A stretch of DNA of 23,168 nucleotides, taken from positions 1 through 23,168 of IMG/VR virus record IMGVR_UViG_3300043410_000073; one strand, given 5' to 3'. The DNA comes from a virus. The notes below the pieces were generated by a model. That model did not search any database, was not told the DNA's origin, and worked only from the letters and a program-made list of their open reading frames with translations. Position 1 is the first letter of the stretch. The number at the start of each line of letters is the position of its first letter. A program made the position numbers and the translations under genes. Below, piece after piece: positions 20,863 to 23,168 of the stretch.

Positions 20863-21948
20863 ATGGCTACATCAGGAACCGTTGGGCAAACCGTAATCAA
20901 TGTACAGCAGCTTATAGATCACGGCGCTCGTCGTTGCGGGAAACTCGCAGAAGAACTGACCTCAGAGCAACAGGTATCCGCAAGGGAGAGCCTGTTTTTC
21001 CTGCTTTCCAATCTTATCAATCTTGGCATCCAGTATTGGGCTATTGATAAGCACGTTTTTGGCCTTAATGCCAATCAATATATCTACGAGTTGCCTCTAG
21101 GGGCTAATGATGTATTGAATGCGCTATATCGGCGTATGAATCGTCCTACCCCTAATTCAACGGGTGGATATATCAATACTGGTGGTGGTGTTACGGCAAA
21201 CGCTTTTGATAGCGCGACTGATACCTATTGCCAGCAAACAATTGCGAACGCGGCGCTTGGTATTAATTATGGAACAGACAATCTTGTTTATGCTGGTTCC
21301 ATTGGTGTTCTTCCTTATGTAGCAAATATTGGTAGTGCAAGCTGGTCTTTTGTGCTTGAGTATTCTTCTGATGGGTCTACGTGGAATACGCTAGAAGATG
21401 TTGGGACGGTTACCGTTACCGATAATCAATGGTTATGGTATGACATAGACCCCGGCCAAACCTGCGAATACTATCGAATTCGCGCTTATAACGGTACTAC
21501 GCTGGCTTTGCGTGAATTCTATGTTGGTAATAACAGCACTGAGATTACGATGGCGCGGCTAAATCGTGACGATTACACGAACCTGCCGAATAAGAACTTT
21601 ACGGCTAATCAGCCATTCCAGTATTGGTTTGACCGGACTATTCCTAAACCAAAAATGTATCTATGGCCTACCCCTTCTGATCCTTTTGTGCAGATGACCG
21701 TATGGTATTCGCGCCAGATTCAGGATGTGGGTGCGCTACAGAATCAACTGGAAATCCCGCAACGATGGTATGAGGCTACTGTGATGATGCTCTCTCACAG
21801 GATGGCGCTGGAATTGCCGGGGGTAGCTATGGATCGTATCGGGTATTTGGAAAAGATGGCAGATATGTATCTGTCGCAAGCTGAGGCTGAAGAGCGCGAC
21901 AAATCTCCGATTTATCTGGCTCCTAACGTGTCGGTATACACAAAATAA
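20863..21948 (+). CDS. Head-tail connector (P22 gp4-like) with inserted beta domain
   Basis: 361 residues, AGGA eight bases upstream of ATG 20863. Helical N-terminal part (12-60: LIDHGARRCGKLAEELTSEQ, then RESLFFLLSNLINLG) and a C-terminal part with NFTANQPFQYWFDRTIPKP, YLWPTPSDPFVQMTVWYSRQ and IPQRWYEATVMMLSHRMALE match the helical adaptor proteins that bind the portal of short-tailed phages. Residues about 105-223 are an extra beta-rich segment (WSFVLEYSSDGSTWNTLEDV; EYYRIRAYNGTTLALREFYV) like a discoidin/galactose-binding jelly roll. It probably joins portal to tail and projects a sugar-binding-type domain. The insert fold is inference. Confidence 0.75.
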   Translation: MATSGTVGQTVINVQQLIDHGARRCGKLAEELTSEQQVSARESLFFLLSNLINLGIQYWAIDKHVFGLNANQYIYELPLGANDVLNALYRRMNRPTPNSTGGYINTGGGVTANAFDSATDTYCQQTIANAALGINYGTDNLVYAGSIGVLPYVANIGSASWSFVLEYSSDGSTWNTLEDVGTVTVTDNQWLWYDIDPGQTCEYYRIRAYNGTTLALREFYVGNNSTEITMARLNRDDYTNLPNKNFTANQPFQYWFDRTIPKPKMYLWPTPSDPFVQMTVWYSRQIQDVGALQNQLEIPQRWYEATVMMLSHRMALELPGVAMDRIGYLEKMADMYLSQAEAEERDKSPIYLAPNVSVYTK

Positions 21949-21957
21949 GGGTAAATA

Positions 21958-22314
21958 ATGCCCCGTTTCCTAGACACTCGCGGCCTGTCAGACATTGCAA
22001 TATTTATCTGTGATCGCTGCCGATTAAAGAGGCCGCACGCGGAAGCCAGAAATGATCCGAATTTCCCCGGTCTTTTGGTGTGCGCTCAGGGGTGTGCTGA
22101 TCAGAAAGACCCTTACCGACTTCCTGCGCGGCAGACAGAGCGAATTACTATTCGTTTTCCGCGTCCGGATGTAAGTGTTGCGGTTAATCCTAACAATTTG
22201 ACCACTGGTGATTACGGTGGTTATGTAATTTCTACGGATACAAGCGGTGGAATTGTTCAAACCGATGGTAATTTGGATGGTTTGAGCGTGACGCCGCCTA
22301 CAGAAAATGCCTAA
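21958..22314 (+). CDS. Zinc-binding small virion-region protein
   Basis: 118 residues, AAGGG six bases before the ATG. Cys18/Cys21 (ICDRC) and Cys42/Cys46 (VCAQGC) form a probable zinc site. The pattern ICDRC..., LLVCAQGCADQKDPYRLPAR and FRIRFPRPDV-like segment (IRFPRPDVSVAVNP) recurs in small genes next to connectors in related-looking phages, in my recollection. The C-terminal 30 residues are polar and disordered. It is probably a structural or assembly protein, not a nuclease, since no HNH motif is present. It overlaps the fibre start by eight bases. Confidence 0.6.
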   Translation: MPRFLDTRGLSDIAIFICDRCRLKRPHAEARNDPNFPGLLVCAQGCADQKDPYRLPARQTERITIRFPRPDVSVAVNPNNLTTGDYGGYVISTDTSGGIVQTDGNLDGLSVTPPTENA

Positions 22315-23168
22315 CGTAAAAATAACTGATCTACCTGCGGCGCAGCCCCTTACTGGGTCTGAATCTGTCCCTGTTGTTCAGGATGGAATTACGGTTAGGA
22401 CTACTACGGGGGCTATTTCAGCGGCTCCGTCGCAGACTCAGACGTTCATTACGGTCAATCAAGAGCCTACTTTACCGAATAGCAGGGCGCTTTCTAGCGT
22501 TTCTGGCATTGGGATTACGGATAATGGCGCACAATCGACCATAAGTCTGTCTTTGCAGGGTGCTGCGGCTTCTTTAAACGCTGCTGGAGAGGGTTTTGCG
22601 GTAAAAACGGACGCCAATACCATAACGCCCAGAACAATCGCTGTAAGTGGCTCTGGAATAGCCATAAGCAATGGCGATGGGCAGGCTGGAAATCCTACGA
22701 TTAGCCTAGATGGGCTGGTTTTGTCGTTGGCTAACGTATCTGGGGCTGGAATTGCTGCTTTCCCGAATAATGGGACGATAACTCCGAGGATTTTGACCGG
22801 AACGGCTGGCAATATTTCCGTTACCAATGGGGATGGCGCTGCTGGCGACCCTGTTTTTGACCTTGTAAATACGGCTGTAACCGCTGGAACATACGGATCA
22901 TCCTCTCAAATTCCTGTTGTTACGATTGATGCCAAAGGCCGCGTAACTAGCGCATCTAATGCTGCTATTGCCTATACAGGAACGGTTAATTCAGTATCTG
23001 TTGCCACTTCTAATGGATTTGCAGGCACTTCCAGTGGGGGCGCTAATCCTGTTCTTACGTTGTCTACGACTGTTACGGGGATTTTGAAGGGAAACGGAAC
23101 CGCAATAAGTGCTGCCACTTCCGGAACTGATTATGCCCCTGCTACCAGTGGAACAAGCATTCTTTATG
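22307..23168 (+). CDS. Tail fibre, N-terminal part (truncated by window edge)
   Basis: An ATG at 22307, overlapping the previous stop, opens 287 codons without a stop to the window end. The N-terminus (3-33: NVKITDLPAAQPLTGSESVP, then VVQDGITVRTT) is the same fibre-anchor module as in the C1q-like gene. Residues 106-134 and 158-186 are imperfect repeats (ITPR..., NGDGQAGNP / NGDGAAGDP). They are followed by VTAGTYGSSSQIPVVTIDAK and TGILKGNGTAISAATSGTDY, patterns well known from phage tail fibres. It is Gly/Ser/Thr/Ala-rich with no enzyme motif. No strong ribosome-binding site is visible, so translation is probably coupled. The receptor-binding end lies outside the window. Confidence 0.8.
   Translation, partial: MPNVKITDLPAAQPLTGSESVPVVQDGITVRTTTGAISAAPSQTQTFITVNQEPTLPNSRALSSVSGIGITDNGAQSTISLSLQGAAASLNAAGEGFAVKTDANTITPRTIAVSGSGIAISNGDGQAGNPTISLDGLVLSLANVSGAGIAAFPNNGTITPRILTGTAGNISVTNGDGAAGDPVFDLVNTAVTAGTYGSSSQIPVVTIDAKGRVTSASNAAIAYTGTVNSVSVATSNGFAGTSSGGANPVLTLSTTVTGILKGNGTAISAATSGTDYAPATSGTSILY

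Noticed and set aside
22459-22827. 122-codon minus-strand frame
   Set aside because: Antisense to the fibre gene, which is supported by strong fibre motifs throughout this stretch.
1-23168. CRISPR array, insertion sequence, integrase or attachment site
   Set aside because: No regularly spaced repeats, transposase, recombinase or flanking target duplications were seen.

Overview
The window is a contiguous stretch of a tailed double-stranded DNA phage genome (or a prophage/metagenomic contig of one). It carries the packaging and virion-assembly region: terminase, portal, co-chaperonin, scaffold, capsid, head-tail connector and fibres. Nearly every gene runs on the + strand, genes touch or overlap (ATGA, GTGA, TAATG junctions), and Shine-Dalgarno sequences are frequent, so the host is a bacterium. 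The large portal, a connector resembling P22 gp4, and the absence of a tape-measure, tail-tube or sheath gene in what is visible suggest a short-tailed (podovirus-like) virion, but the window ends inside a fibre gene, so this is inference. No integrase, repressor or lysis gene is visible. The host cannot be named from sequence alone; many small proteins are of types I associate with uncultured freshwater phages.

Layout. 1-33: the first 11 codons of a leftward gene cut by the window edge. 34-656: about 620 bases without a convincing gene, rich in inverted and direct repeats, ending in a candidate promoter for a rightward zinc-ribbon gene (657-1451). 1492-2214: four very small overlapping genes of unknown function. 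2215-2435: a consensus sigma70-type promoter, a 21-codon ORF and a terminator-like hairpin, forming a structured leader before a ParB-domain DNA methyltransferase (2436-3782). 3806-6405: putative small terminase, a second DNA methyltransferase, and the large terminase. 6395-10830: two large multidomain 'polyvalent'-type proteins with ADP-ribosyltransferase-like C-termini. 10823-17100: portal, two small proteins, GroES-like co-chaperonin, scaffold candidate, a conserved unknown, a decoration candidate and the major capsid protein. 17172-20850: virion-associated proteins, including a Lys/Gly-rich 'KGG' protein and a C1q-like adhesin. 20863-23168: head-tail connector, a zinc-binding small protein and the start of a long fibre gene.

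How the genes fit together. Terminase and portal package DNA into a procapsid built from the capsid and scaffold proteins. The co-chaperonin, which keeps the GroEL-binding tripeptide, probably lets host GroEL fold the capsid protein. The connector closes the head, and the C1q-like protein and the terminal fibre share an N-terminal module and probably serve host recognition. The two methyltransferases have no restriction partner nearby and probably modify phage DNA against host restriction. The two ART-like proteins sit between terminase and portal and are the best candidates for injected effectors. The most unusual features are this twin ART-like cassette with its AT-rich islands, a recurring GG-centred peptide tag in at least four proteins, the structured methyltransferase leader, and the repeat-rich noncoding region at the left end.
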